Shown: positions 44,864-53,568, counted from the first letter of the stretch. The stretch: DNA of 64,000 nt from Anaerobacterium chartisolvens (GCF_003337415.1 NZ_QPJT01000003.1:1-64000), one strand, 5' to 3'. Made by a program: numbers and translations. Notes: generated by a model not told the origin, from the letters alone.

Positions 44864-46696
44864 TTACAGTATGTGAAAGCAGTTTTCCCATACCTCCTTG
44901 CATTTTTTCTTAACCCTTACGGCACATTCCGACAGCTCGTATATATCCTTGAAGCAATTATGGCGGTTGCTTACTCCCGCAATGGAGATTGTGGAGAGGC
45001 CGAACTGCTCTTCTATGCCGTGCCGGTTTTTGGCTATGGTATATTTCCTTTCCAGATCCTCGCTTGTATAAAAGTTAGGAATTCCCTTGCTGAAGTTATC
45101 CATAATTAAACGACATGTATCCTCTACGTCAAAGGTGTCCAGTATTATTATAAAATCATCCCCTCCTATATGCCCCACGAAATGGGTACACGAGCAGTTG
45201 TGAGAGACTGTGCTTGAAATCATCCTTCCGACAAACTGAAGCATCCTGTCTCCGTTTTCAAATCCGTAAACATCGTTGTATACCTTGAAATTGTCTATAT
45301 CTATGTACAGCACTGTATAGGGCGCGGTCTTTTTTATATACTCCTCAAGCCTTTGCTCAATAAGGATATTGCCGGGAAGACCTGAGAGCGGGTTTAGGTG
45401 CTTTGCATAGTTTACCTCAAGCTCTGTTGTCTTTTCAAGGAGATCTTTGACGGTGACTATTCCATAGTAGCCGGAATCCTTGGTGACTATGACATAGTCA
45501 TATAGATTTTCCTCGCTTCTTGTCATGGAAAGCTTGGAAACAATATCTATTGTAGTCTCATAATCCACTGAAAGGGGACGCTTATCCATTACAAGAGTGA
45601 CAGGCCTGTTGAGAAACAGTGCAAAGCCATACTGTGTTGCCAGCTTGGCATAAAACTTATCCCTCATGATAAGCCCCTGAACCTTGCTGCTGTCTACCAC
45701 GGGAAGCCCCAGAACAGAAGGGCAGTTATTGTATATATCCAAAACGCTTGAGCCTGTCTGGTCTGTTGTCACATACATGCAGGATCTGCATATATCTCCT
45801 ATACATACAGTTGAGGGCCTGTTGAAATAAAATAGGCTTTTTTTATTATTGCGTGATTTTATAAGCTCCGTCACATAAGGGTCGATATCCGAAACCTGCT
45901 TTTGCGGCCTTTGTATAAGATATCCCTGACCGTAATTGATTCCTATATCTATAAGTGCATTAAGCTCATCCTCTGTTTCAATGCCTTCCGCTATAAGCTT
46001 TATATCGGTAACAAGGCAAAATTCATAAAAGGTCTTTATAAGAGCATGCTTTAAGCCGTCCTTGTCAATATCCCTTATAAGGTTCATATCGAGCTTTATA
46101 TACTGCGGATGTATGTCTGTAATAAGCTTTAAGCCGGAATATCCTGAACCGGCATCATCAATGGCTATCTTATATCCCTGATCCTTATAGTTGTCTATTA
46201 CTTTTTTGAATACCTTGAGATCTGAAACACAGTTTCTTTCGGTTATTTCAAAAACTATGTTCTCGGGGTTGATGTCAAACTGCTTTAAAAATTCTTTTGT
46301 AAAGCCTTTTTTGAACTTTTCGTCATTTATTATTTCGGGGTCTACGTTTAAAAAGATATTAAAGTGGTGGCTGAAGCTGCATAAATTCTCTAAAGCCTTT
46401 ATTCTGCACAAAAATTCCAGCTCCCATAGCTTTCCATATATCCTTGCAAGGTCAAACAGGTGGGAAGGGCTTTCCAATGAGGAGGAGGAGGGACCTCTGC
46501 TTAATGCTTCATAGCCCAGAACGCCGGCATCCTTGAGTGAGATAATAGGCTGAAACACAGTTGTTATGTTTCCCGTCTTTAAAATATCCATAAATTCATC
46601 TCCAAGATTTGATTCTTTTTCAAGAGTGTCAAAGCTTCTGAAACCCATGTTGCCGCTGCTGTAGTATTTATTATTGTACTGGGCTATTGCATCCAT
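44864..46696 (-). CDS. Cyclic-di-GMP protein: EAL - CBS pair - GGDEF
   Basis: 610 residues using the ATG at 46696, which has TGAGGAA upstream; an extension to 46741 lacks one. Order: EAL domain first (about 45-290), with YEALSRGP, LNVDPE, FEITERN, DDAGSGYS, KLDMNLI, EGIETEDEL and GYLIQRP, so the metal and catalytic positions look intact; then two CBS motifs (about 315-420, including LPVVDSSKVQGLIMRD); then a GGDEF domain (about 440-610) with the signature GGDDF. Both phosphodiesterase and cyclase may be active. No membrane segment, so soluble. The CBS pair suggests control by an adenine nucleotide. It could influence the exopolysaccharide locus, though nothing links them directly. Confidence 0.9.
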   Translation of the reverse strand: MDAIAQYNNKYYSSGNMGFRSFDTLEKESNLGDEFMDILKTGNITTVFQPIISLKDAGVLGYEALSRGPSSSSLESPSHLFDLARIYGKLWELEFLCRIKALENLCSFSHHFNIFLNVDPEIINDEKFKKGFTKEFLKQFDINPENIVFEITERNCVSDLKVFKKVIDNYKDQGYKIAIDDAGSGYSGLKLITDIHPQYIKLDMNLIRDIDKDGLKHALIKTFYEFCLVTDIKLIAEGIETEDELNALIDIGINYGQGYLIQRPQKQVSDIDPYVTELIKSRNNKKSLFYFNRPSTVCIGDICRSCMYVTTDQTGSSVLDIYNNCPSVLGLPVVDSSKVQGLIMRDKFYAKLATQYGFALFLNRPVTLVMDKRPLSVDYETTIDIVSKLSMTRSEENLYDYVIVTKDSGYYGIVTVKDLLEKTTELEVNYAKHLNPLSGLPGNILIEQRLEEYIKKTAPYTVLYIDIDNFKVYNDVYGFENGDRMLQFVGRMISSTVSHNCSCTHFVGHIGGDDFIIILDTFDVEDTCRLIMDNFSKGIPNFYTSEDLERKYTIAKNRHGIEEQFGLSTISIAGVSNRHNCFKDIYELSECAVRVKKKCKEVWENCFHIL

Positions 46697-46869
46697 ATGA
46701 AATTCCTCACATTCAATTTTTAATAAATGCCTATAAAACAACGATTAGAACAACGATGGTAAAAAATTTCCTTTAAGAGACAGTATAAGTTTATATGCCT
46801 TTATTTATGATTGTGTTATATTTCCATTAAATAATTGTTAATATAATCTAAAGAGAAGCAGAAAATGAA

Positions 46870-46902
46870 AAAAGGTGTTTTCAAAAAATGAAAACACCTT
46901 TT
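46870..46902. terminator. Bidirectional terminator
   Basis: AAAAGGTGTTTTC (46870-46882) pairs exactly with GAAAACACCTTTT (46890-46902). It terminates the leftward GyrI-like gene and lies upstream of the leftward EAL gene. Confidence 0.8.
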
Positions 46903-46914
46903 AATAAATGCCGT

Positions 46915-47358
46915 TTAATTTTTTAATGCAACATAGATATTAATTTCCGCAACGCCGTTTTCGTTACTCAAGTATTCCTCAAAATCGCCGGTAAAGCTTC
47001 TGTCAAGAGGCATCGCCCAGATTTTATCCCAAGCCTCCGCCACGTCCTTAACAACGTCGCCCTTTACATTGAAAACAGCATATTTTCCGGCTATGATGAT
47101 TTTTTCAGTCAACTCGGGATTGCCGTTTGCAGTTACTTCTGCGCCTACGGTGACATCATAGGAGGTGTCGTCATAGCCGGAATACAGACCGATGCAATAG
47201 GCATTTGCCTTGTTCCGAATGGCTTCCCAAACTCCTTCTCCCATGAATTTTCCCCATAGACCTCCGATGATTTTGCTGCAGTCGGGATCGGTGTTTGCTG
47301 TTCTTGCCGTTATTCCCACAACAAGCTTTTGCTCAAGTGATACGATTTCATAATTCAT
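46915..47358 (-). CDS. GyrI-like / AraC effector-binding domain protein
   Basis: 147 residues: NYEIVSLEQKLVVGITARTANTD at the start, GLWGKFMGEGVW, YCIGLYSGYDD, IIAGKYAVFNVKG and a final EINIYVALKN. This is the SHS2-fold GyrI-like small-molecule-binding domain standing alone, without a DNA-binding part. The YafY regulator gene ends 72 bases upstream on the same strand, so they likely form one transcript and one sensing unit. Confidence 0.85.
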   Translation of the reverse strand: MNYEIVSLEQKLVVGITARTANTDPDCSKIIGGLWGKFMGEGVWEAIRNKANAYCIGLYSGYDDTSYDVTVGAEVTANGNPELTEKIIIAGKYAVFNVKGDVVKDVAEAWDKIWAMPLDRSFTGDFEEYLSNENGVAEINIYVALKN

Positions 47359-47429
47359 TGTGATTACCTCTTTCTTTATATTATAGTATTCACAGTATAA
47401 TTCATCGAATATGACAATGGCATGTCATA

Positions 47430-48326
47430 TTATAAATAATTTTTCAGTGAGCTTTCAAGCCTTAGCTTCATTTCACCGGCTGCTTTTTTGGGGGCAAGAA
47501 TGGTGCAGCATTCTCCGAAGGAAGAGGCATAGTTACAGATTGTGTCTATATCGGGGAGGTAGAGCTCGCAAATAAAATCACCATTTTCGTTAAGCTTATA
47601 GCTACTTATTTCATCATAAATCCGAAAGGCCATTCTTCCCGAAATCAGCAGCCTTGTTTTAATAAAAGAGCCTGTGTCAAGATTCTGTTCGGATATAACG
47701 TTGTTGGGGGCTTTCATCTCAAAGCGAGTGCCGGTTACCGATAATTCGGTAATTCTTCTCAGCTTGAAAAAGCGGCAATCCTCCCTCAACGTGCAATAGC
47801 CGTAAAGATACCACGCCGCGCCCTTGAATACCAGCTTTAGAGGATATACATTGCGGAGAAGCTTTTCGGCCTTCCCGCTTGCATACAGAAAGGCTACGGA
47901 ATATTTTTCAAGAATAGCGGATTTGAGCATGGAAAAATATTTTGCGTCATTTTCAAAATACCCCCAGGAAGAGAAGTCCACCTCAATCCAGTCGGTATCT
48001 TTTCCTCCGAGCATACTGCTGAGCTTACCCAAGGCAGTTTCGCTTTTTTCCAGATTTACCGAACTGAACGCTTTTAAGGAGGATAGGATATCAGTTTTCT
48101 CCTTTTCTGTGAGGACGGCCCTGTCGAGGACAAATTCCGGCAAAAGACATATTCCTCCTCCCTTGCCCCGGCTCATGTATATGGGAATGCCGGCCTGCGA
48201 GAGGGCCTCCACATCCCGGTAGATGGTCCTCACCGAAACCTCAAAGCGCTCCGCGAGCTTTGCCGCCGTCACAGTTTGTTTTTCCAAAAGTATATAGATG
48301 ATTTCAAACAGTCGGTTTATCTGCAT
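47430..48326 (-). CDS. YafY-type regulator: HTH_11 plus WYL domain
   Basis: 298 residues. N-terminal winged helix QINRLFEIIYILLEKQTVTAAKLAERFEVSVRTIYRDVEAL; then the WYL core with VYPLKLVFKGAAWYLYGYC (about 162-180) and a C-terminal WCX extension. WYL proteins sense nucleic acids or other ligands. Ribosome site AGGAGGA. First gene of the pair with the GyrI-like protein. Confidence 0.9.
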   Translation of the reverse strand: MQINRLFEIIYILLEKQTVTAAKLAERFEVSVRTIYRDVEALSQAGIPIYMSRGKGGGICLLPEFVLDRAVLTEKEKTDILSSLKAFSSVNLEKSETALGKLSSMLGGKDTDWIEVDFSSWGYFENDAKYFSMLKSAILEKYSVAFLYASGKAEKLLRNVYPLKLVFKGAAWYLYGYCTLREDCRFFKLRRITELSVTGTRFEMKAPNNVISEQNLDTGSFIKTRLLISGRMAFRIYDEISSYKLNENGDFICELYLPDIDTICNYASSFGECCTILAPKKAAGEMKLRLESSLKNYL

Positions 48327-48489
48327 AAAATTCCTCCTGCGTAAGCCTAACCTTTAGGTGCTTTAATAGGATTGTGCAATCTGTATTCAAACAAAAAGAA
48401 TCTCGGAAAAAAATCCGGATAATAAGTTTCCCCACACTGTGAACATTCTTCGCAGTGAAATAGTGCGTTTGATTTGTCGCACGGTTTGC

Positions 48490-49017
48490 TCATGCATTTG
48501 ATTGTCTTACAAAATTAATCAATGGCTCTATTTGAATGCGATTCGAGCAATCATAAGAGCTTTGAATAGCATTTTGCGTTCCTTGCTCCACATCGGATTT
48601 GTTCTTTTTTAGCTTAAGAAAGGTTTTCAGAAGGCCCATTAGCATTTTATCCATGCCGCGCATATTTTCATAATTTAAGCCGCTTTGAAAATAGAAAAAT
48701 TCTATATTAGCGTTGGTGGGTATATTGGCCGTCCGGAATCTTTCAATCTCTTCTGGAATAGGGGCGGTTGCTCCGGTAGCAAAAACGATGATTTTTTTAT
48801 TATGAAGCAAAGATAAATTGTTCTTAATAAATCTTATCCCATTTATTGCGCCTGCATGTATACCGCCACCGAATACAACAGTCTCGTATTGTGCTACTTC
48901 GGAGAGGCTGATTTTTTCTACCGAAACAGCACGGCAATTTAGATCTTCGGCAATCCAATTTGCGTATTTCTCTGTAAACCCTGTATTCGACTTATGTATG
49001 ATAATGACTTTATCCAT
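48490..49017 (-). CDS. Flavodoxin-domain protein
   Basis: 175 residues. N-terminal VIIIHKSNTGFTEKYANWIAEDL gives the FMN phosphate loop, YETVVFGGGIHAGAINGI and FATGATAPI follow. This is the HemG/flavodoxin_5 type. Its start overlaps the end of the membrane-protein gene by eight bases, so it is translated from the same mRNA. Redox partner unknown. Confidence 0.85.
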   Translation of the reverse strand: MDKVIIIHKSNTGFTEKYANWIAEDLNCRAVSVEKISLSEVAQYETVVFGGGIHAGAINGIRFIKNNLSLLHNKKIIVFATGATAPIPEEIERFRTANIPTNANIEFFYFQSGLNYENMRGMDKMLMGLLKTFLKLKKNKSDVEQGTQNAIQSSYDCSNRIQIEPLINFVRQSNA

Positions 49018-49912
49018 TCAATTTCCCCCCCGATTTCCCGATGCTTTTGAAAAACCTTATATCAAAGTAAAGCGCAAACAAAGAAAGGGCAACAAAGCTG
49101 CCGACCTTTGTCACGATTACGCCGATTGAAAGCCCAATACCGGCAGAAACCTGAAACGCTGTCTGAATGGGGAGCATGATGCCAATTAGAGCACAAAGGG
49201 TTAACAGCATTGCAAGTAAAATATAACCAATGCCGTTTCGCTTTTTTAACATAAACAGGCATATGAGTGCGGTTGGACCTATTATACCAATATCAAGCAC
49301 ATTGGTAATTTGCGTTGTATAAACTTCAATAAGCTGTAAAGGGAGCTGACGGATAAGAGAGGAAATGATGTCCGGAAGCCATGCCACGATTAAAGCGACA
49401 CCGGTTAATGTAAGAAAAATGTAAATTCCCTTTTTAGGTGATGCACTTGCTGCGCTTTCAACAAGCAGAGAGGAATCAATTGTCGTAATAGCTAAAATCA
49501 AGCCAAAAAAGCTTAGGGAAAACAGCGCGATATAAACCAAATGAAGAAAATTATAAGCAACACCAAACGCAATGCTGGCAGAGTAATACGTAAATATTGA
49601 GATAACGGAGGTCAGAAGCAGCCTGCTTTTCAGTGTCCGTTTTTTTATATCCAACACGAGTGACAGAAGCAAAAGCGGAACCGCAACACAAAGAATAGTC
49701 AGGTCGGTTCCTCTGAATATGGGTGCCATAAAATATGAATCATGCGCGTATAGTCCGATCCCGCACATTCTCACTGTGTCGCCATATTGGTTTGTGACGG
49801 TATAAGGATTTCCGTCTGTTTTGTAAAATAGACCGAATAAAGTTGTGATAATACTTAAAACAGCGATCAGTCCGGTAATGACATGCAAATTTAAAACCCT
49901 GCTTTTTTTCAT
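49010..49912 (-). CDS. Multi-pass membrane protein of unknown function
   Basis: 300 residues from the ATG at 49912 (TGGAG nine bases upstream); in-frame extensions to 49981 lack ribosome sites. Eight membrane segments, with a loop (about 30-60) exposed between the first two. No transporter signature that I recognise. It is cotranscribed with the flavodoxin gene that overlaps its end, so a membrane redox function is possible but unproven. Confidence 0.75.
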   Translation of the reverse strand: MKKSRVLNLHVITGLIAVLSIITTLFGLFYKTDGNPYTVTNQYGDTVRMCGIGLYAHDSYFMAPIFRGTDLTILCVAVPLLLLSLVLDIKKRTLKSRLLLTSVISIFTYYSASIAFGVAYNFLHLVYIALFSLSFFGLILAITTIDSSLLVESAASASPKKGIYIFLTLTGVALIVAWLPDIISSLIRQLPLQLIEVYTTQITNVLDIGIIGPTALICLFMLKKRNGIGYILLAMLLTLCALIGIMLPIQTAFQVSAGIGLSIGVIVTKVGSFVALSLFALYFDIRFFKSIGKSGGKLNG

Positions 49913-50003
49913 ATGCTGTATCTCCATTTCTGTAAGTGCTTTTACTAATCTGTTATTGTCCTGACAAAATGTGAAATACACTCGTCAGAATATTCGGCGG
50001 TGC

Positions 50004-50093
50004 TCACAGCGCCACGCCGGATTCCTCGGCAAGCTGCCATTGAGACCAGCCCCGAAGCTCCCGCAGGTTGATTGCATTGTTAAGAAAATCCTT
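50004..50093 (-). pseudogene. Remnant of an XRE-type regulator
   Basis: The minus strand reads NAINLRELRGWSQWQLAEESG followed by VAL and a stop, which is the first helix and turn of a Cro/CI-type HTH domain. There is no start codon and an upstream in-frame stop. It lies in the 310-base gap upstream of the membrane-protein / flavodoxin pair and may be the relic of their regulator. The rest of the gap (to 50171) has no gene. Confidence 0.45.
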
Positions 50094-50171
50094 CTATCTA
50101 TATCATGCAATGTATCACTATGGTGATGGTTCGTCAAGTCTTCTTCTAAAAAAGCGTTTTTCAAGAAAAAC

Positions 50172-50212
50172 AGAAAAGCCTCATTCCAAGCTATAACCCT
50201 TGAAATAAGGCT
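50172..50212 (-). terminator. Terminator downstream of the truncated tRNA-Trp copy
   Basis: AAGCCTCATTCCAAG and CTTGAAATAAGGCTT can form a 15-base stem with G-U pairs. On the minus strand it is followed by TTTTCTGTTTTTC, so it fits an original tRNA-Trp terminator left behind by the insertion. Confidence 0.6.
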
Positions 50213-50222
50213 TCTTCGATTA

Positions 50223-50273
50223 TGGCAGGGGAGACAGGACTCGAACCTGCAGCCGACGGTTTTGGAGACCGCT
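50223..50273 (-). repeat. Partial tRNA-Trp copy: candidate attachment site
   Basis: 51 bases identical to the 3' part of the full tRNA-Trp gene (52521-52571): anticodon arm, variable loop, T arm, acceptor 3' strand and CCA. The 5' third is missing. This is the direct repeat expected at the far end of an element integrated into the 3' end of a tRNA gene. Confidence 0.85.
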
Positions 50274-50446
50274 CCAAACTTCCTGCCTAATGAAATTCTT
50301 ATTTCAAACAGTTTTTGGCCGCAAATATAATAAACCTTTTTTATATAAAAGGTTTAAAGATACTCTAAATTATGGTATGGTTTTAATGAAATATATTTCT
50401 GAATTCGATATTATGATGAGGGTAAAATAGTGAAGATAATTCATGA

Positions 50447-50632
50447 GAAAACAGCCTTATTTGTGGATTTGCGGCGTTCAGCTTTGCCGGTGACAAGGGC
50501 GCATACTTCAAAGAACGGCTCAGATTCCCGGAGGGTTATGAAATCGGCATTGCCGTGCTGCTCGGTTATGGGGCAACTCCCGGCGGCAAGCCTCATGAGC
50601 TTGATATGGATAAACTGAGTTTTGTGGAGTGA
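50447..50632 (+). pseudogene. C-terminal remnant of a nitroreductase
   Basis: One frame reads KGAYFKERLRFPEGYEIGIA followed by VLLGYGATPGGKPHELDMDKLS and a stop at 50630-50632. This is the C-terminal end of a nitroreductase-family flavoprotein (the YEI..A..LGY strand and PHE..DK tail). The N-terminal two thirds, including the FMN site, are missing. Confidence 0.6.
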
Positions 50633-50637
50633 AGCCT

Positions 50638-50806
50638 ATGAACCGTCAAGAGTTAATCGAATACTGCCTGACCTTCTCAGGCGCGTATGAGGACTAACCC
50701 TTCGATGAAATTGCGGTGACGTTCTTGAAGAAGAAATCAAACGGCAGATTGTGAACAGCTTTGACCTAACAAAGCCAAAAGTGAGGAGGCTAAAAAGTGT
50801 TTGAAG
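50638..50806 (+). pseudogene. Internally deleted MmcQ/YjbR-family gene
   Basis: Starts MNRQELIEYCLTFSGAYED then stop, followed in frame-shifted form by PFDEIA and, after a deletion, LEEEIKRQIVNSFDLTKPK and a stop overlapping the next gene's start. The first and last parts correspond to the two ends of the YjbR fold; the middle (about 70 residues) is lost. Confidence 0.55.
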
Positions 50807-51750
50807 ATATTAAGTCAAGAATAACCGAAACCGAGGTAGGCAAAATTGTCGCCCTTGCAGCCATTGATGGTACACCGGAGGGTGTGGCAAAAGAAGCAGA
50901 AAAGTATCTCTCATCGAACAATCTGCATTTTTACGGCTGGCTTGACGACAATAAAATTCTCGGCATTTGCGGGTTTGAAATTCATGTGGATAAAGTGGAG
51001 ATTCATCTTATCGCGGTAGCAGAGGAACGCCATCATCAGGGCATTGGTTCTGCTATGGTCACGGCATTGCAGAATACCTATCATCTGCCGCTTGAAGCTG
51101 ATACAGTCGGCGAAGCGGTCGGCTTTTATCGCAAGAGTGGCTTTGAAACAATGGCTTTCCCAGACCCGGAGTGGGGTGCGAAGTACACCTGCGTATTGAA
51201 ATACCGCTGCCCGTGGGCTGACTCAGACGACGAACTCATGCGGGAATACCACGACATCCAGTGGGGCAAGCCGTGCTTTGACGAGCGAACCCTGTTTGAA
51301 ATGTTGACGCTGGAAGGCGCACAGGCGGGGCTTTCCTGGTCTTGTGTGCTACATAAGCGGGAAAACTACCGTGCCGCCTTCGACGATTGGGACATTGCCA
51401 AAATCGCCGCCTATAGCGAGGATAAAGTAGCAGAACTGCTCCAAAACCCCGGCATTATCCGCAACAAGCTGAAAATCCGCTCGACCATTGGGAACGCACA
51501 GGCGGTGCTAAAGCTCGGTTCGCTGTCCGACTTCATCTGGAGCTATGTGGACGGCAAACCTATTGTAAACGCATGGAAAGAGCAAAGCGAAATGCCCGCT
51601 AAAACGGAACTGTCCGACAGAATAAGCAAGGATATGAAAAAGCAGGGTTTTTCCTTTGTGGGCAGTACCATTATATATTCCTATCTGCAAGCCATAGGCG
51701 TGGTTAATGACCATATTACGAGTTGCGCGTTTCGGGAGGTTAGTAAATGA
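50797..51750 (+). CDS. GNAT acetyltransferase fused to 3-methyladenine DNA glycosylase I
   Basis: 317 residues from GTG (GTGAGGAGG upstream). Residues 1-135 form a GNAT domain: the acetyl-CoA loop ERHHQGIGS at 77-85 and the closing FYRKSGFETM. Residues 137-317 are a complete Tag-type 3-methyladenine glycosylase: RCPW (zinc ligand Cys138), YHDIQWGKP (His152), QAGLSW, GIIRNKLKI, KKQGFSFVGSTIIYS and VNDHITSC (His306, Cys310). The four zinc ligands keep the spacing of E. coli Tag. The glycosylase half removes 3-methyladenine from DNA in base-excision repair. What the GNAT half acetylates is unknown. No stop or frameshift separates the halves. It overlaps the next ORF by four bases. Confidence 0.85.
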   Translation: MFEDIKSRITETEVGKIVALAAIDGTPEGVAKEAEKYLSSNNLHFYGWLDDNKILGICGFEIHVDKVEIHLIAVAEERHHQGIGSAMVTALQNTYHLPLEADTVGEAVGFYRKSGFETMAFPDPEWGAKYTCVLKYRCPWADSDDELMREYHDIQWGKPCFDERTLFEMLTLEGAQAGLSWSCVLHKRENYRAAFDDWDIAKIAAYSEDKVAELLQNPGIIRNKLKIRSTIGNAQAVLKLGSLSDFIWSYVDGKPIVNAWKEQSEMPAKTELSDRISKDMKKQGFSFVGSTIIYSYLQAIGVVNDHITSCAFREVSK

Positions 51751-51938
51751 GTGAGATGAAATACACCCCCGAAGAACTCACCGAAGCCCACCGTGCCTTG
51801 CTCTCCACCCTAAAGAAGTGTGAAAAGATAGATGTTGATAAATTGCCTCAAGCACAGCAGACACTACTTAAACGGCGAATCGCCGCTTTAAAAATCGCGC
51901 TGAATTTGATCAGCGAGAAACTGGAGGAAACTGTATGA
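51747..51938 (+). CDS. Small helical protein of the islet
   Basis: 63 residues, mostly two charged helices (MSEMKYTPEELTEAHRALLS; LLKRRIAALKIALNLISEKL). It overlaps the fusion gene by four bases at the start and the DUF2200 gene by four at the end, so all three are translationally coupled. I do not recognise the family. Confidence 0.7.
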   Translation: MSEMKYTPEELTEAHRALLSTLKKCEKIDVDKLPQAQQTLLKRRIAALKIALNLISEKLEETV

Positions 51939-52285
51939 CTCTCGAACGCGTTTACAAAATGATCTTCGCCGATGTCTATCCCCTGCTTGTGGCAAAAGCG
52001 GAGCGCAAAGGGCGAACCAAAGATGAGGTGGATACCCTCATCTACTGGCTCACCGGCTACGACGCTGCCGGACTCCATGCACAGCTTGAAATGCGGGTGG
52101 ATACGCAAACCTTCTACACCGAAGCCCCGCAGATAAACACAAATGCAAGAAAAATCACCGGCGTTATCTGTGGCTGCCGCGTGGAAGAAATCACCGACCC
52201 GATCTATCAAAAAGTCCGCTGGCTGGATAAGCTGGTGGACGAGCTGGCTAAGGGCAAGGCGATGGAGAAAATTTTAAGGAAATAA
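51935..52285 (+). CDS. DUF2200-family protein
   Basis: 116 residues with the family core RVYKMIFADVYPLLVAKAERKGRTKDEVDTLIYWLTGYD and a Cys-containing IKxITGVICGCRVEEI region. DUF2200 proteins are small, cytosolic and uncharacterised. Last gene of the coupled three-gene run inside the islet. Confidence 0.85.
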   Translation: MTLERVYKMIFADVYPLLVAKAERKGRTKDEVDTLIYWLTGYDAAGLHAQLEMRVDTQTFYTEAPQINTNARKITGVICGCRVEEITDPIYQKVRWLDKLVDELAKGKAMEKILRK

Positions 52286-52452
52286 AGGAGCGACTTGCTC
52301 ATTCCCTCGCGCATATTTTTGAACTTAGCAAATTCTATGTTGCAGTCGAGGCGATAAAATAGCTGCGATAACCGCCTGCACGGACGGTAAGAGTTCACCC
52401 ATTCATCTTGAAAAGCACGAACTCCGCAGTTTGTCCGTTTTTAAGGCAGACA

Positions 52453-52485
52453 CCAAAAAAGCCCAGCAAAGCTAGGCTTTTTTGG
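52453..52485. terminator. Islet-end terminator
   Basis: CCAAAAAAGCC (52453-52463) is exactly mirrored by GGCTTTTTTGG (52475-52485). It can end the rightward DUF2200 transcript and the leftward tRNA-Trp transcript. Confidence 0.8.
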
Positions 52486-52520
52486 AAGTGTAGGTTTTTA
52501 GCATTTCTAACCTACAAATT

Positions 52521-52596
52521 TGGCAGGGGAGACAGGACTCGAACCTGCAGCCGACGGTTTTGGAGACCGCTACTCTACCAATTGCGCTACTCCCCT
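52521..52596 (-). tRNA. trnW: tRNA-Trp (anticodon CCA)
   Basis: 76 bases on the minus strand including an encoded CCA. Acceptor AGGGGAG pairs with CTCCCCT, the anticodon loop reads CTCCAAA, and the T arm is GCAGGTTCGAACCTG with the invariant TTCGA. Its 3' 51 bases are repeated at 50223-50273. Confidence 0.93.
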
Positions 52597-52752
52597 ACGA
52601 ACGTTAATAGTATACAATAAGAGACACTTATATGTCAATGGTTTAATATGCAGTTTTCAAATAAAATTTATGCATTATAGAAAAAATTTACTTGTTATGA
52701 TACTATTAATATTATACTTGAAATTCAGACAAATTGCAAAAGGAGAAGCAGC

Positions 52753-53568
52753 ATGGATATAACATTGGGATTTATAGGTACGGGAGCAATGGGCTCCGCA
52801 ATGATTAAAAGCGTTTCGTGTTCGGAAATTATGGCTGCCGATAGCATTAAAATATATGATACCGACAGCAGTAAAACTAGCGCCATAAGCAAGGAGACAG
52901 GGGTGGGCATTTGCGGCAGCGCGGTAGAGCTGGTCCGGGAATCGGACATAATAGTGCTTGCCGTCAAGCCCAACATTCTTGAGGGTGTTTTGAATTCGAT
53001 TAAAGACGTTGTGGACGATAAAAAAATCATTGTGTCCTTTGCTGTTGGAATTCCCATAAGCTTTTATAAGAATATAGTGGGGAAGGATAAAAAGGTTGTG
53101 CGCACAATGCCTAACACACCCATGCAGGTCAATGAAGGCATGACGCTTATATCTTATGACGGCAGCACACAAGAGAGTGAAATAGAGATCATAAAAAAGC
53201 TTTTTGAATGCACCGGAAGGGTTGAAGTATTGGATGAGAAGCTGATGAGTGAGGTGACTGCACTTACCGGCAGCAGCCCCGCTTATGTTTATATGTTTAT
53301 TGAAGCTATGGCGGATGCCGCCGTTCAATCGGGAATACCAAGGGCTCTTGCCTACAGGCTTGCCGCTCAGGCGGTGCTGGGATCAGCAAAAATGGTGCTG
53401 GAGACGGGACGGCACCCCGGGGAGCTTAAGGATCAGGTTTGCTCGCCTGCAGGTACAACAATTGAGGCCGTAAGCGCGTTGGAGAAGAATGGTTTTAGGC
53501 ATGCGGTCATGGACGCTATGGGAGAATGCACGAAAAGGGCAAGGGAAATAGGTAAAATATACGGGTAA
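52753..53568 (+). CDS. proC: Pyrroline-5-carboxylate reductase
   Basis: 271 residues. N-terminal NAD(P)H fold [15 protein letters not shown], then [22 protein letters not shown] and the C-terminal [19 protein letters not shown] and [10 protein letters not shown], all typical of ProC. It makes proline from pyrroline-5-carboxylate. The ribosome site is AAAGGAGAAG. It begins a dense run of rightward core genes. Confidence 0.95.
   Translation: MDITLGFIGTGAMGSAMIKSVSCSEIMAADSIKIYDTDSSKTSAISKETGVGICGSAVELVRESDIIVLAVKPNILEGVLNSIKDVVDDKKIIVSFAVGIPISFYKNIVGKDKKVVRTMPNTPMQVNEGMTLISYDGSTQESEIEIIKKLFECTGRVEVLDEKLMSEVTALTGSSPAYVYMFIEAMADAAVQSGIPRALAYRLAAQAVLGSAKMVLETGRHPGELKDQVCSPAGTTIEAVSALEKNGFRHAVMDAMGECTKRAREIGKIYG

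Larger units (their letters stand above)
50274..52520. mobile_element. tRNA-Trp-bounded accessory islet (2.25 kb)
   Basis: Lies between the 51-bp direct repeats of tRNA-Trp. Contents: a nitroreductase remnant, a YjbR remnant, the GNAT-glycosylase fusion gene, a 63-residue ORF and a DUF2200 gene, all rightward, with a terminator near each end. The coding sequences are visibly richer in G+C than the neighbouring core genes. No integrase or transposase is present, so it is either a reduced relic or was moved by enzymes acting in trans. A weak hairpin (AAACCTTTT 50332-50340 with AAAAGGTTT 50347-50355) lies near the left end. I see no gene in 52286-52452. Confidence 0.65.
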
